Shown piece by piece: positions 35,472 through 43,734 of a stretch of DNA of 64,000 nt; within the stretch, counting starts at the first letter, position 1, and every line of letters starts with the position of its first letter. Source of the stretch: Candidatus Fredericiella danica (GTDB taxonomy: Bacteria > Chloroflexota > Anaerolineae > Caldilineales > Caldilineaceae). The notes beneath the pieces are model-generated. The model was not told the origin of the DNA. It made no database searches and saw only the letters and a program-made list of their open reading frames with translations. A program made the position numbers and the translations under genes. The stretch lies in NCBI GenBank assembly GCA_016713335.1, contig JADJPH010000066.1, positions 13,429 through 77,428 of the forward strand, read 5' to 3'.

Positions 35472-36711
35472 GATTGGGGCTATGGGGAACGGACAGCGCT
35501 GCAACCAGATAGTGTTGGACTTTCTTTTTCGGCTGCGGCGCAGGCGGCGCTTGCTGAGTTAGGCGCGATTCCGCTTGATGAGACGGGCGCAATGAGCACA
35601 CTGTTTGCGCTCCGCAAGCGGTTCACGGCGCCCGAGGCCGGCGCATTGCTGTCGTTGGCACAGGCGCGCCGGCAGGCGGTGGGCAAATTCCCTGCTGCGT
35701 CGAATCTGTACTTTACGCCGGAAGCGGTCGAGCAGGCTACGGCCATGGCCATTGCCGCACATCGTGCGGCGTGGATCGACCGCTGCGCTGCGCCGGGCGT
35801 TATCCTGGACCTGGGCTGCGGTATTGGCGGTGACCTTATCGCCCTGGCGCAGAAGCGGCGGGTGATCGCCTATGAACTCGATCCGGTGCGCTCGCTTCGC
35901 TGCAGAAATAGCGGCGTTGGGGTTGGCCGGTCGCGTGGAGGTGCGCTGCGCCGATTGGGTGGCAGCCATGCGTGAGGGGACGTTGCCAGAGGCTGCCGCG
36001 GCCTTTATAGACCCGGCGCGGCGGGTTGGCGCCCGCCGTGTATTTCATCTGGATCAGGTGCAGCCGCCGCTTGCCGATATCGTGGCGCTGGCGGCGCAAC
36101 TGCCGGTTACCGGTGTGAAGGTGATGCCCGGCGTCAATGATGGCGAACTGCCGGCAGACTGCGGCGTGGAATTTGTCAGCCATGAGGGAGTTTGCAAGGA
36201 GGCCGTCCTCTGGTTCGGACCGGCGATCTGGCATCGACGCTGGGCAACCATCCTTGGGACGGAGACAATCCAGGCGCCTACGGACGTGGTGTCCCCGCCG
36301 CTCGGGGCAATCGCGCCGGGGATGGTGCTTTATGAACCGGACCCGGCGCTGATTCGCGCACATGCCCTGGCCTGGATGTGCGCGCAATTGGGTGCACACC
36401 TATTTGACGATCAGATCGCCTATCTGGTGGCGCCGGCGTGGCGCCCGGTGTCGTATGCGCAGTCATTCACCATCGATGAGGTGTGGCCCTTCAGTCTCAA
36501 GCGCCTGAATGGCCGGCTGGCTGCGTTGGGCGCCGGTACGCTGGAGCTGAAGAAGCGGGGCTTTCCGGTGCCACCTGAAAGTCTGCGGTCGCAACTGCGG
36601 ACCACGCCCGGGGGCAGGCCGTTGACGGTGATTTTTACGCGGCGTGGCAATGAACGCATCATGATGATCGGGCGCCGGCTGTCCATTCGGATGCCGGACG
36701 AAGGAGAATAG
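35472..36711 (+). CDS. Class I SAM methyltransferase with THUMP-like C-terminal domain, 5'-incomplete and frameshifted
   Basis: The open frame begins just after an in-frame stop at the edge of the poly-G tract (GLSFSAAAQAALAELGAIPL), with the first canonical start only at 35592. ALRKRFTAPEAGALLSLAQA and the SAM motif VILDLGCGIGGDLIALAQ then YELDP follow. After a break near 35900 come RFAAEIAALGLAGRVEVRCA and FIDPARRVGARRVFHLDQVQPPL, the DPARR motif IV of the family, then the THUMP-like domain with KKRGFPVPPESLRSQL. RNA base methylation is likely, but the target is unknown. The gene is directly followed by pncC. Confidence 0.75.
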
Positions 36712-36713
36712 CC

Positions 36714-37226
36714 GTGGGAGCCGATTTGGAGCAGTTACTGGCATTGTGCCGGCAAGCGGGCGCCTTGTTACAGGCGCGTGGGCTGATGTGCGCCTTTGCC
36801 GAGAGCTGCACGGGTGGTTTGATCGGGCATGCGATGACTGAAATTCCCGGCAGTTCGGCCTATTTTGCCGGCAGCGCCGTCCCGTATAGCTACCCGGCAA
36901 AAGTGCGGGTGCTCGGTGTCAACTCAGACACCCTTGCCCGGTATGGGGCCGTGTCGGCCGAAACCGCGGCCGAGATGGCGCAAGGTGCTTGCCGCCTCTA
37001 TGCAGCCGATGTTGCGGTATCGGTCACCGGGATTGCGGGGCCTGGCGGCGCGCTGCCTGCAAAGCCAGTTGGCACAACATTTTTTCATCTCAGCGCCGTC
37101 GATGGCGTTGAGCGAGGCGACCATGTCGTGTGGGACCAGGATCGGAGTGGCAACAAGCGGTTGAGCGCCGAGTTTGCGCTGAAGTTGCTCATCGAATACC
37201 TCGATGGACGTGCAGCGCAGGCATAG
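36714..37226 (+). CDS. pncC: Nicotinamide-nucleotide amidase (CinA C-terminal domain)
   Basis: A 170-residue stand-alone CinA C-domain. The signature AESCTGGLIGHAMTEIPGSS is near residue 28 (Ser of ESCTGG and Thr/Lys form the active site). YSYPAKVRVLGV then GAVSAETAAEMAQGA and SVTGIAGPGG are near 62, 75 and 102. It deamidates NMN to nicotinate mononucleotide, recycling NAD breakdown products. The start is GTG 36714 with AAGGAG upstream. It sits in a run with nnrE, another nicotinamide cofactor maintenance gene. Confidence 0.93.
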   Translation: MGADLEQLLALCRQAGALLQARGLMCAFAESCTGGLIGHAMTEIPGSSAYFAGSAVPYSYPAKVRVLGVNSDTLARYGAVSAETAAEMAQGACRLYAADVAVSVTGIAGPGGALPAKPVGTTFFHLSAVDGVERGDHVVWDQDRSGNKRLSAEFALKLLIEYLDGRAAQA

Positions 37227-37284
37227 ATCCTGGATGTGCCTGCCCGGCGGCAGTGGCCTTCCGAGATACGAGGAAAGTGAGACT

Positions 37285-37554
37285 ATGAACAAAGAAGTGC
37301 TCGTGAATGAGCCTGTAAAACTGTTAATTCGGGTGATGCCGAACGGCGAAGTGCGCCCAACGTCTTTTATCTGGCGTGACCAGACCCGTTACGTTGATAG
37401 CATTGGGCGGCAGTGGGAAGAGCGTTCTGGCGGCAAGAGTCTGCGGTGTTATCTGATTCAGGCTGTGGACAACAACACGTACGAGGTCCGCTGGGATCCG
37501 GGCGAGAACGTCTGGACCCTCCACCGCGCGTGGTTGAAAGTGGCGGTCGTTTGA
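37285..37554 (+). CDS. DUF6504-like small protein
   Basis: An 89-residue protein. VRPTSFIWRDQTRYVDSIGR then YEVRWDPGENVWTLHRAWLK matches the DUF6504 pattern of a small beta-rich domain (PTSFxWR, YxV, WxLxR). The function is unknown; in actinobacteria related proteins sit near DNA-polymerase genes, but here it sits between pncC and nnrE. The ATG at 37285 has GAGGAAAG upstream. One base separates its stop from the nnrE start. Confidence 0.65.
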   Translation: MNKEVLVNEPVKLLIRVMPNGEVRPTSFIWRDQTRYVDSIGRQWEERSGGKSLRCYLIQAVDNNTYEVRWDPGENVWTLHRAWLKVAVV

Positions 37555-37555
37555 G

Positions 37556-38314
37556 ATGAGCACTGTTGTGCCTGGCGTTTCAACGCAACAAATGCAGGAA
37601 GTGGACCGCCGGATGGTAGCGGACTATGGAATTGTGCTGCTCCAGATGATGGAGAATGCGGGGCGAAACCTTGCTGAACTTGCGCGCCGGCTGCTGGCGG
37701 ATGATGTCGTGGACCGCCCTATCGTGGTGCTGGCCGGAAAAGGGAATAACGGTGGTGGCGGCATGGTGGCCGCACGCCATCTGTTTAACGCGGGTGCGTG
37801 GGTCCAGGTGATCTGTTCCTATCCTCAAGCGCGCTACCAGGGGGCGCCCGCCCAGCAGCTCGCTACACTACAAGCCATGGGGGTGCCGTTGGCGTGGGCT
37901 GAAGATGGTTGGGAACTCCCACCGGCGGATCTAATCATTGACGCCATCATCGGCTATGGGTTACGCGGTGCACCGCGGGGGAATGCTCGGAACTTGATCC
38001 AATTGGCCAACAGCAGCACCGCCCCAGTGCTGAGCCTTGACACGCCCAGCGGGGTTGACACGGGGGATGGGATCGTCTACACCCCTCATATCCAGGCGAC
38101 GGCGACGCTCACGCTGGCTTTGCCAAAGCTCGGTTTTCTTGCGCCCGCAGCGATGGCCGCCTGCGGCGAACTGTATCTCGCCGATATCAGTGTACCTGCC
38201 GCACTCTATGCCGGACTTGGGCTGCAGGTTGAGGCGGAGCCGCTCTTTGCGCGCAACTCGATCGTGCCTCTCTACGTAGTGGAAGGGGAATTCAGGGTTG
38301 CCGGTGAGGCATAA
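37556..38314 (+). CDS. nnrE: NAD(P)H-hydrate epimerase (YjeF N-domain)
   Basis: A 252-residue YjeF_N protein. STQQMQEVDRRMVADYGIVL with LLQMMENAGRNLAELA forms the N-terminus. VLAGKGNNGGGGMVAARHL near 60 binds the nucleotide. ADLIIDAIIGYGLRGAPRGN then LSLDTPSGVDTGDG (catalytic Asp) are near 130-165. It epimerises R-NADHX to the S form for repair. The C-terminal dehydratase (NnrD) domain is absent here, so the dehydratase would have to be encoded elsewhere. Confidence 0.93.
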   Translation: MSTVVPGVSTQQMQEVDRRMVADYGIVLLQMMENAGRNLAELARRLLADDVVDRPIVVLAGKGNNGGGGMVAARHLFNAGAWVQVICSYPQARYQGAPAQQLATLQAMGVPLAWAEDGWELPPADLIIDAIIGYGLRGAPRGNARNLIQLANSSTAPVLSLDTPSGVDTGDGIVYTPHIQATATLTLALPKLGFLAPAAMAACGELYLADISVPAALYAGLGLQVEAEPLFARNSIVPLYVVEGEFRVAGEA

Positions 38315-38347
38315 GCGAGTGCGCGGGTGCAAGAGGAGTGAATTTGA

Positions 38348-38857
38348 ATGGAGTTGTTAACGCCATACAGTCTCGGTGCGTACCTATTGGTAGCGTTGGG
38401 GCTGGCGGGCACTGTGTTGCCGTTGGTGCCGGGTCCGCTGTTGATCTGGACAGGCGCACTGGTATGGGCCTGGGGCAACGGCTTTGAACCGACCGATTGG
38501 CTGCTGCTGGTCGTGTTGGGGGTGCTTGCCATCTTTGCCTGGGGTGTAGACATCTTCCTGACGACGATCATGAGCCGGAAATCCGGCATCAGTTGGAAGG
38601 GCATTGGCGCGTCGATTGTTTTTGGATTGATCGGTGGCATTGTTTTGAGCGAAGCGCCGGTCATCGGGACGATCTTCGGCGCGCTGATCGGGTCGATTGT
38701 GGGCATGAGCATCGTCGAGTATCTCGACAAGCGCAGTTTGCGAGCAACGTTTAGGGCGGTGCGTACGTACGTTTTCAGCACTGTGCTATCGTCGATCTTT
38801 GAGGTCGGGCTTGCCCTGGTGATGGTGGGAATCTTTGCCTGGCGAGTTCTCGCCTAA
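38348..38857 (+). CDS. DUF456 membrane protein
   Basis: A 169-residue integral membrane protein with about four helices. The characteristic glycine-rich segments are GLAGTVLPLVPGPLLIWTGA, WKGIGASIVFGLIGGIVL and GTIFGALIGSIVGMSIVEYL. The family (DUF456) has Gly-zipper-like repeats and no known activity. It lies 33 bases after nnrE and 23 bases before thiN. Confidence 0.85.
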   Translation: MELLTPYSLGAYLLVALGLAGTVLPLVPGPLLIWTGALVWAWGNGFEPTDWLLLVVLGVLAIFAWGVDIFLTTIMSRKSGISWKGIGASIVFGLIGGIVLSEAPVIGTIFGALIGSIVGMSIVEYLDKRSLRATFRAVRTYVFSTVLSSIFEVGLALVMVGIFAWRVLA

Positions 38858-38880
38858 ACAGAGAGTAGAGGTGGAACTGG

Positions 38881-39561
38881 ATGCGCGCGGTCGTGTTTGT
38901 AAATGGACAGGTCAATGACTACACCGCGTTGGCATCGTGGCTCCTGGCTGGGGACCGGCTGATAGCCGCCGATGGCGGTGCAATGCACTGTCTGGCGATT
39001 GGACGCACACCGGATGTGGTCGTAGGGGATCTTGATTCGATCCCGCCGGCGGTGCTTGCTGCATTGGAGGCGGACGGCGTCACGATCGAGCGCTATCCTG
39101 TGGCCAAAGATCAGACGGACTTGGAGTTGGCCATTGAGCGCGCGCTGGCGGACGGGGCGGATGAAGTCCTGATCCTGGGTGCGCTGGGGGGGCGACTGGA
39201 TCATACGATCGCAAACCTGCTGATCCTGGCGCAAAAGCGATGGCAGGCGATCATTCGTCTTGCCGAAGGTAGCGAGATCGCTCAGATGTTGCATGGTGGC
39301 GAGATGTTGGAGATCAACGGCCCGATCGGCAGCACGGTGAGTGCGATTCCCATCAGTGCACGGGTAGACGGGTTGACCTATGCTGGGCTTGAATACCCTC
39401 TCAACGATGCAACGTTGGAACTTGGCAGCACGCGCGGGGTAAGCAACATCGTTGTTGTTGCGCCGGCCACCCTGACGCTTGCAGACGGCATTCTACTTGT
39501 CATTCACGACAGTCACCGTCAGAGCACCTCCGTCGGAGCACCATCCCGTGAGGGGTGGTGA
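38881..39561 (+). CDS. thiN: Thiamine diphosphokinase
   Basis: A 226-residue TPK. AADGGAMHCLAIGRTPDVVV then GDLDSIPP (Mg/ATP) near 30-55, KDQTDLELAIERAL near 80 and LGALGGRLDHTIANLLIL near 100 are diagnostic. It transfers pyrophosphate from ATP to thiamine to give TPP. The last ~18 codons (HRQSTSVGAPSREGW) are supplied by a REP-like hairpin element, so the natural C-terminus was probably earlier. Confidence 0.93.
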   Translation: MRAVVFVNGQVNDYTALASWLLAGDRLIAADGGAMHCLAIGRTPDVVVGDLDSIPPAVLAALEADGVTIERYPVAKDQTDLELAIERALADGADEVLILGALGGRLDHTIANLLILAQKRWQAIIRLAEGSEIAQMLHGGEMLEINGPIGSTVSAIPISARVDGLTYAGLEYPLNDATLELGSTRGVSNIVVVAPATLTLADGILLVIHDSHRQSTSVGAPSREGW

Positions 39562-39612
39562 GTCCCCCCGTCCCCCGTCCGTCAGAGCACCATCCCGTCA
39601 GGGTGGTGAGGC
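39518..39612. repeat. REP-like paired hairpins between convergent genes
   Basis: Two copies of GTCAGAGCACCATCCCGT...GGTGGTGAG, each able to fold as CACCATCCC/GGGTGGTG hairpins (about 39537-39561 and 39588-39611). The thiN stop lies in copy 1 and the Lgt-like gene stop lies in copy 2. Confidence 0.75.
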
Positions 39613-40349
39613 GCTTGTGTTGCATCCATCTGCGGTTTTCTCGCCGTATAGGCCAACCCTGCTGCGCAAATCACGGCCAGGGTAAATCCAAACGCCTGAC
39701 CTTGACGGAAGGGACCGACGAGCGCGTCATTGGCCATGAATGCGCCGGCGAAGAGATCGATCAGGCCGTAGGCGAGACCGGCCTGGAGCAGCGTCCGGCC
39801 AGGGCGTTCCGGATCGGAAAATGCCCAGACCACAATCCACCCCACGACCATCAAAACGGCGCGGTAGAGCGCCGCCGGGTGCAGCGCTTCGCCATAGTAG
39901 GGCATGGCCCAGGGGAGATCACTGGGCAGCCCCTGGATGATGCCCGTCAGATAGTCGCCCACTGAAACGAGTGCAGCCGCGGGAAAAGCGCCCAGCGCAA
40001 ACGCCGCCGCCATCTTCGTTGGGCTCAGGGCACGAAACAGCAGATAGGCATACGCGGCAACCAATGCGGCGACGATGCCCGGCCCGAGCGAGAAGCCGCT
40101 CGGACGCAGACTGATGATCAGCCCCGGCTCATCTGCGTACACATACCAATATTCGATCACATTCCAGAGCCGGGCAACGATGATGCCTGCGGCAAGTGCG
40201 AGCAGGCCGGTGTTCCAGACGTCGTCGCTCCGCAGTTTCAGGCGTTTGCCATAACGGGCGGCCGTGTCGATCCAGAAGTAAACGGCAAGAACTGTTAAAA
40301 TGGCGCCGGTGGGTAGCGTGATTGGGCCAAAGGGCAGGGTTGGGTACAT
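39582..40349 (-). CDS. Prolipoprotein diacylglyceryl transferase (Lgt)-like membrane protein
   Basis: A 255-residue polytopic protein. YPTLPFGPITLPTGAILTVL resembles the Lgt start, RPSGFSLGPG corresponds to the Lgt RxGGxxxxGG region, and HPAALYRAVLMV corresponds to the HPxxLYE motif. The central Lgt signature GRxGNFxNxE is replaced by VGDYLTGIIQGLPSDLPWAM, where the Arg and Asn ligands of phosphatidylglycerol are missing. It could be a paralogue with a different lipid or acceptor specificity. The last residues (ATQAPHHPDGMVL) come from a REP-like repeat. Confidence 0.6.
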   Translation of the reverse strand: MYPTLPFGPITLPTGAILTVLAVYFWIDTAARYGKRLKLRSDDVWNTGLLALAAGIIVARLWNVIEYWYVYADEPGLIISLRPSGFSLGPGIVAALVAAYAYLLFRALSPTKMAAAFALGAFPAAALVSVGDYLTGIIQGLPSDLPWAMPYYGEALHPAALYRAVLMVVGWIVVWAFSDPERPGRTLLQAGLAYGLIDLFAGAFMANDALVGPFRQGQAFGFTLAVICAAGLAYTARKPQMDATQAPHHPDGMVL

Positions 40350-40465
40350 TTTGTGGGTGCTTTAATCGAATTCTGTAAGCGAAAACTAATCTTGAAATCG
40401 AGGAAACTCCGGTACACTGAGTCTCATTGTTTTCATGTACATGATTGAAAGGATTTTTGAATAAG

Positions 40466-41398
40466 ATGCGAGTACTCGTTACCGGTGGCGCCGGCTTCCT
40501 GGGCAGCCACCTTTGCGACCGGCTCCTGGCCGAAGGTCATGACGTGATCGCCATGGACAATCTGATTACCGGCTCCACCGACAATATTGAGCACCTGGCC
40601 GGCAATCGTAACTTCAAGTTCATCCATCACGACGTCACCGAGTATATCTATGTCAAGGGGCCGCTGGACGCCATTCTACACTTTGCCAGTCCGGCAAGTC
40701 CAATCGACTACCTTGAACTCCCGATTCAGACGCTGAAGGTTGGCAGTCTTGGCACCCACAACGCCCTGGGTCTGGCATTGGCCAAAGGTGCACGGTTCCT
40801 GCTCGCTTCCACGAGTGAAGTGTACGGCGATCCCCTGGTCCATCCCCAACAGGAAACCTACTGGGGCAATGTCAATCCGATCGGTCCGCGCGGCGTCTAC
40901 GACGAAGCGAAGCGCTTTGCGGAAGCGATGACCATGGCCTACCAGCGCTCACATGGTGTGCAAACACGCATCGTGCGTATCTTCAACACCTATGGGCCGC
41001 GTATGCGTCTGCGTGACGGGCGCGTGGTGCCCAACTTTGTGAGCCAGTCACTGCGCGGCGAACCGCTGACGGTGTACGGCGAAGGGCAGCAGACTCGCAG
41101 CTTTTGCTATTGTAGCGACTTGATTGACGGCATCTACAGGTTGTTGTTGAGTGAAGAATTGGAGCCCGTCAACATCGGCAATCCCGCCGAAATGACGATT
41201 CATGACTTTGCAACGGTGATTAACGAATTGACCGGCAACGCCGCCGGCATCCGCTATGAACCGCTTCCGGTTGACGATCCCAAGCAGCGCCGGCCGGACA
41301 TCACGAAGGCGCGCACCCGGTTGGGCTGGGAGCCAAAGGTGCCGTTGCGTGAGGGGATGGAACGCACAATCGCCTGGTTCCGCGATCGGCTCCACTAA
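40466..41398 (+). CDS. uxs: UDP-glucuronate decarboxylase (UDP-xylose synthase)
   Basis: A 310-residue extended SDR. The NAD loop GGAGFLGSHLCDRL is at residues 7-20. LLASTSEVYGDPLVHPQQE near 113 and YDEAKRFAEAMT near 145 give the Ser/Tyr/Lys catalytic set. RIFNTYGPRMRLRDGRVVPN is near 172, and Arg in the RRPDITKA loop contacts UDP. It converts UDP-glucuronate to UDP-xylose and CO2 for envelope glycans. The ATG at 40466 is chosen (AAAGGA at 40448-40453); the frame upstream to 40445 lacks an ATG. The gene is intact. Confidence 0.95.
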   Translation: MRVLVTGGAGFLGSHLCDRLLAEGHDVIAMDNLITGSTDNIEHLAGNRNFKFIHHDVTEYIYVKGPLDAILHFASPASPIDYLELPIQTLKVGSLGTHNALGLALAKGARFLLASTSEVYGDPLVHPQQETYWGNVNPIGPRGVYDEAKRFAEAMTMAYQRSHGVQTRIVRIFNTYGPRMRLRDGRVVPNFVSQSLRGEPLTVYGEGQQTRSFCYCSDLIDGIYRLLLSEELEPVNIGNPAEMTIHDFATVINELTGNAAGIRYEPLPVDDPKQRRPDITKARTRLGWEPKVPLREGMERTIAWFRDRLH

Positions 41399-41414
41399 TT
41401 GGCAGGCGTCGCAG

Positions 41415-41450
41415 AAAAACCTACCAGGAAGCGCACCGCTTCCTGGTAGG
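41415..41450 (-). terminator. Intrinsic terminator of the PHP-AlbA gene
   Basis: 14-base arms (CCTACCAGGAAGCG, complement at 41437-41450) with a CAC loop. On the minus strand the stem is followed by TTTTT (41415-41419). Confidence 0.85.
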
Positions 41451-41458
41451 GGAAAGCA

Positions 41459-43384
41459 CTATTCGTCGGCAATAAAGGCGGACCAGGCGCCTTCCATGCC
41501 GTCGTCCGTCACACCATAAAAGACCCGGATATCGTCGCCGTTGCGTAGGGCGAGGTCGTAACGGACTTTTCCGGCCCGCTTTTCCGCACGGACTAAACCC
41601 ACATCGCCTTGCCACTCCACTTGTGACGGTTCCAGCGGATGATCCTCCCGCTGTTCGATGGCGTAGCTCCAGAGTTTACGCGCACCTTTGCGCGTCACAT
41701 TCTGAATGACATGACCGTTGCGTAGGTCACGGATTGTGTGCGCATAGTGACCACCTCGCTCCTCGCTGGAGACAATTTCGACGCCAACCTGTGGCAGGTA
41801 GAAGACGGTGTCCGTCTTCTCGGCGGCGATTCTCTTGGCTGGGGTGGGCTTCGATGGCGTGCGTTTGGCCGCGGGAATGCGAATCACGGGTGCAGCGCCG
41901 GTCGACTTGTTCTCGCGCGTCTTGGCTGCACCGGTGGCCGGCGCCGCTTGGGCCGGCGCCGTGCTGCCGTTACTGGCGCGTGGACGGCGGCGACGAGTGC
42001 GCTTCGCGCGTGCATCGTCCCCGGAGATCGCCGCGCCTTCATCCGGCATGATGGAACCAATCGCAACCGGCTCTGTATCCAGCGGTGTGATTGGCTGCAT
42101 TGCGCCCGCCTCATCGCCGCCTTCCGTTTCCTCGTAGCCAAGCGCCTCTTTCACGAGCGCCACGATTTCATCGCGGACGGCCAGATCTGTTTCGGCTTCG
42201 TCACGCACGTAGAATTTATTGCCGTCGAGGGCGTAGGGAAGATCGGGTCCCTTAGGCACCTGGATGCGGACAACCTTCGCCTTCTGGCTCTCAATGGTCT
42301 CGATCTTGACCTCGAGGGGTGGCGTCAGCCGCTCCTCCAGTGCATTTCGCACGAGCCGTTCGACTTCTGGGGCATCGAGCAGGCCTTTGATCTTGCCCTT
42401 GCCTGCTTTGCAGCCGATATAGACGGCGCCACCCACCGTGTTTGCGAACGCACAGACGTCGGCCACCACCAGCGCCAGTTTCCCACCGCGCTCCGCTGCG
42501 GTCTCATGGAAACTTTGCACGAGCGTGGCGCCTTCCTCGCGCAACACGTCGAGGGGGTCAAAGAAGCGATCGGCCGGTTGCGCGGGGCGCACGCGGTCAA
42601 ACTGCTTTGAGCGCAGCAACTCGGCGAGCGCATCGAAGGTCGGCTCGTCCAAGAGCAGTTCGGTTGCACGGTCGCCGATCCCGAGTCGTTTCGGATTCTT
42701 GGGGTCCATCACAAGTCGATGCGCGTCGCTGCCTTGGAGACAGTGCATGCGCCGTGGATACTCTGGTTTGGATCCATTGAAGAAGCGGACCGTTGAACGT
42801 CCGGCGCGTTCGTAATCGGTGATTTCCAGCGCATCCAGATTGGCGTCCTGGGTGTAGGCGATCTTGGTCTGGCCGCCAAAGGGGAAATTGCGCATGGCGA
42901 CGCCGTGCGTGCTGTTGGCATGGGCCGCGATCACGAGGCCACCGGCCGCGCGGATGATCCGATAGGCCGTCAAGACGTCGGTCGTGGCGCCGGTCTCGGT
43001 GCTGCCTTCATCTAGTTTGGCAGGGGGCACCTTCAGATCAAGGAGCACATGTTCCAGATGGCGGATCGATGTCTCCGGGGGAAAGATGCCCAGAATATGG
43101 AAGCCAAAGGTGGCCGTAAACTCAAAGCCGGGCAAGACGACCACCCGGTTGCCTAGTTCGCGCCATTCATCAAGGCGCTGCTGTTCCTGCGGATTCAGCC
43201 GGCCCTGCTCCTCCAACCGGGTCAACCATTCCAACTCCCGGCGGATGGCGCCGATGCCTGCGACCGTGTTGTGGTCAGTGATGGCAACCATTTCAAGGCC
43301 ACGTTCGACCACACGTCGCAGCCAATCCAAATACGTGATGCGTTGCTCTTCATAGTCGCGTGATGCGGGCGAGTGCAGGTGCAA
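41459..43384 (-). CDS. PHP-domain phosphoesterase fused to an AlbA_2 (Schlafen-type) domain and a C-terminal module
   Basis: A ~641-residue multidomain protein. The PHP domain (1-270) has DLHLHSP (the DL is read just upstream of the listed TTG), AITDHNTVAG, LPGFEFTATFGFHILG, VIAAHANS and GSDAHRL, a complete set of PHP metal ligands. The AlbA_2/Schlafen-type domain (280-400) has VADVCAFANTVGGAVYIGC and GNKFYVRDEAETDLA. A basic Arg/Ala/Pro linker (435-515, RAKRTRRRRPR) leads to a C-terminal ~120-residue beta-rich domain. It would hydrolyse phosphoester or nucleic-acid substrates under nucleotide control, but this combination has no role I know. The start is uncertain: the conserved WYKVDLHLHSP motif continues upstream to a stop near 43430. 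Confidence 0.8.
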   Translation of the reverse strand: MHLHSPASRDYEEQRITYLDWLRRVVERGLEMVAITDHNTVAGIGAIRRELEWLTRLEEQGRLNPQEQQRLDEWRELGNRVVVLPGFEFTATFGFHILGIFPPETSIRHLEHVLLDLKVPPAKLDEGSTETGATTDVLTAYRIIRAAGGLVIAAHANSTHGVAMRNFPFGGQTKIAYTQDANLDALEITDYERAGRSTVRFFNGSKPEYPRRMHCLQGSDAHRLVMDPKNPKRLGIGDRATELLLDEPTFDALAELLRSKQFDRVRPAQPADRFFDPLDVLREEGATLVQSFHETAAERGGKLALVVADVCAFANTVGGAVYIGCKAGKGKIKGLLDAPEVERLVRNALEERLTPPLEVKIETIESQKAKVVRIQVPKGPDLPYALDGNKFYVRDEAETDLAVRDEIVALVKEALGYEETEGGDEAGAMQPITPLDTEPVAIGSIMPDEGAAISGDDARAKRTRRRRPRASNGSTAPAQAAPATGAAKTRENKSTGAAPVIRIPAAKRTPSKPTPAKRIAAEKTDTVFYLPQVGVEIVSSEERGGHYAHTIRDLRNGHVIQNVTRKGARKLWSYAIEQREDHPLEPSQVEWQGDVGLVRAEKRAGKVRYDLALRNGDDIRVFYGVTDDGMEGAWSAFIADE

Positions 43385-43734
43385 ATCAACTTTGTACCAC
43401 CTGCGACCTTCGCCGGCGATTGGCGGCTATGCACTACCCTGGCTGCTGGTATTCGGTTTTTTACGTCTAGTCACAAAATTCCCTTGAACCTCCGTTCGGG
43501 AAACAAATGCCGTGGCGCCGCTACCAGCCTCGCAATGAAATCAAGAGGGCGCAGGCAGGCCATGGCTTCAACTAGTCTTGTAACATGCGGTGTCGCTGCG
43601 CATCGACGGGTAAAAGCGGACGACACCCAGTGTCAAGACATCAAATGCTTGTGCGCTGGAAAATTTCCAGATGCGCAAACCAAACAACTTAAGCATACTA
43701 CGTCAGGTTGCACTATGTAAAGTGTGGGGGGTCT
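43385..43734. other. Intergenic region between lon and the PHP-AlbA gene
   Basis: 350 bases without a clear gene apart from the probable N-terminal codons of the PHP protein (to about 43430). It contains a palindrome at 43656-43670. No promoter with good spacing was recognised. Confidence 0.5.
43656..43670. promoter_or_regulatory. Palindromic element CTGGAAA-A-TTTCCAG
   Basis: A 15-base perfect palindrome with single-base centre, flanked by TGCGC and GCGCA outer complements offset by three bases. It could be an operator for the PHP gene or part of the lon 3' end. Confidence 0.4.
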
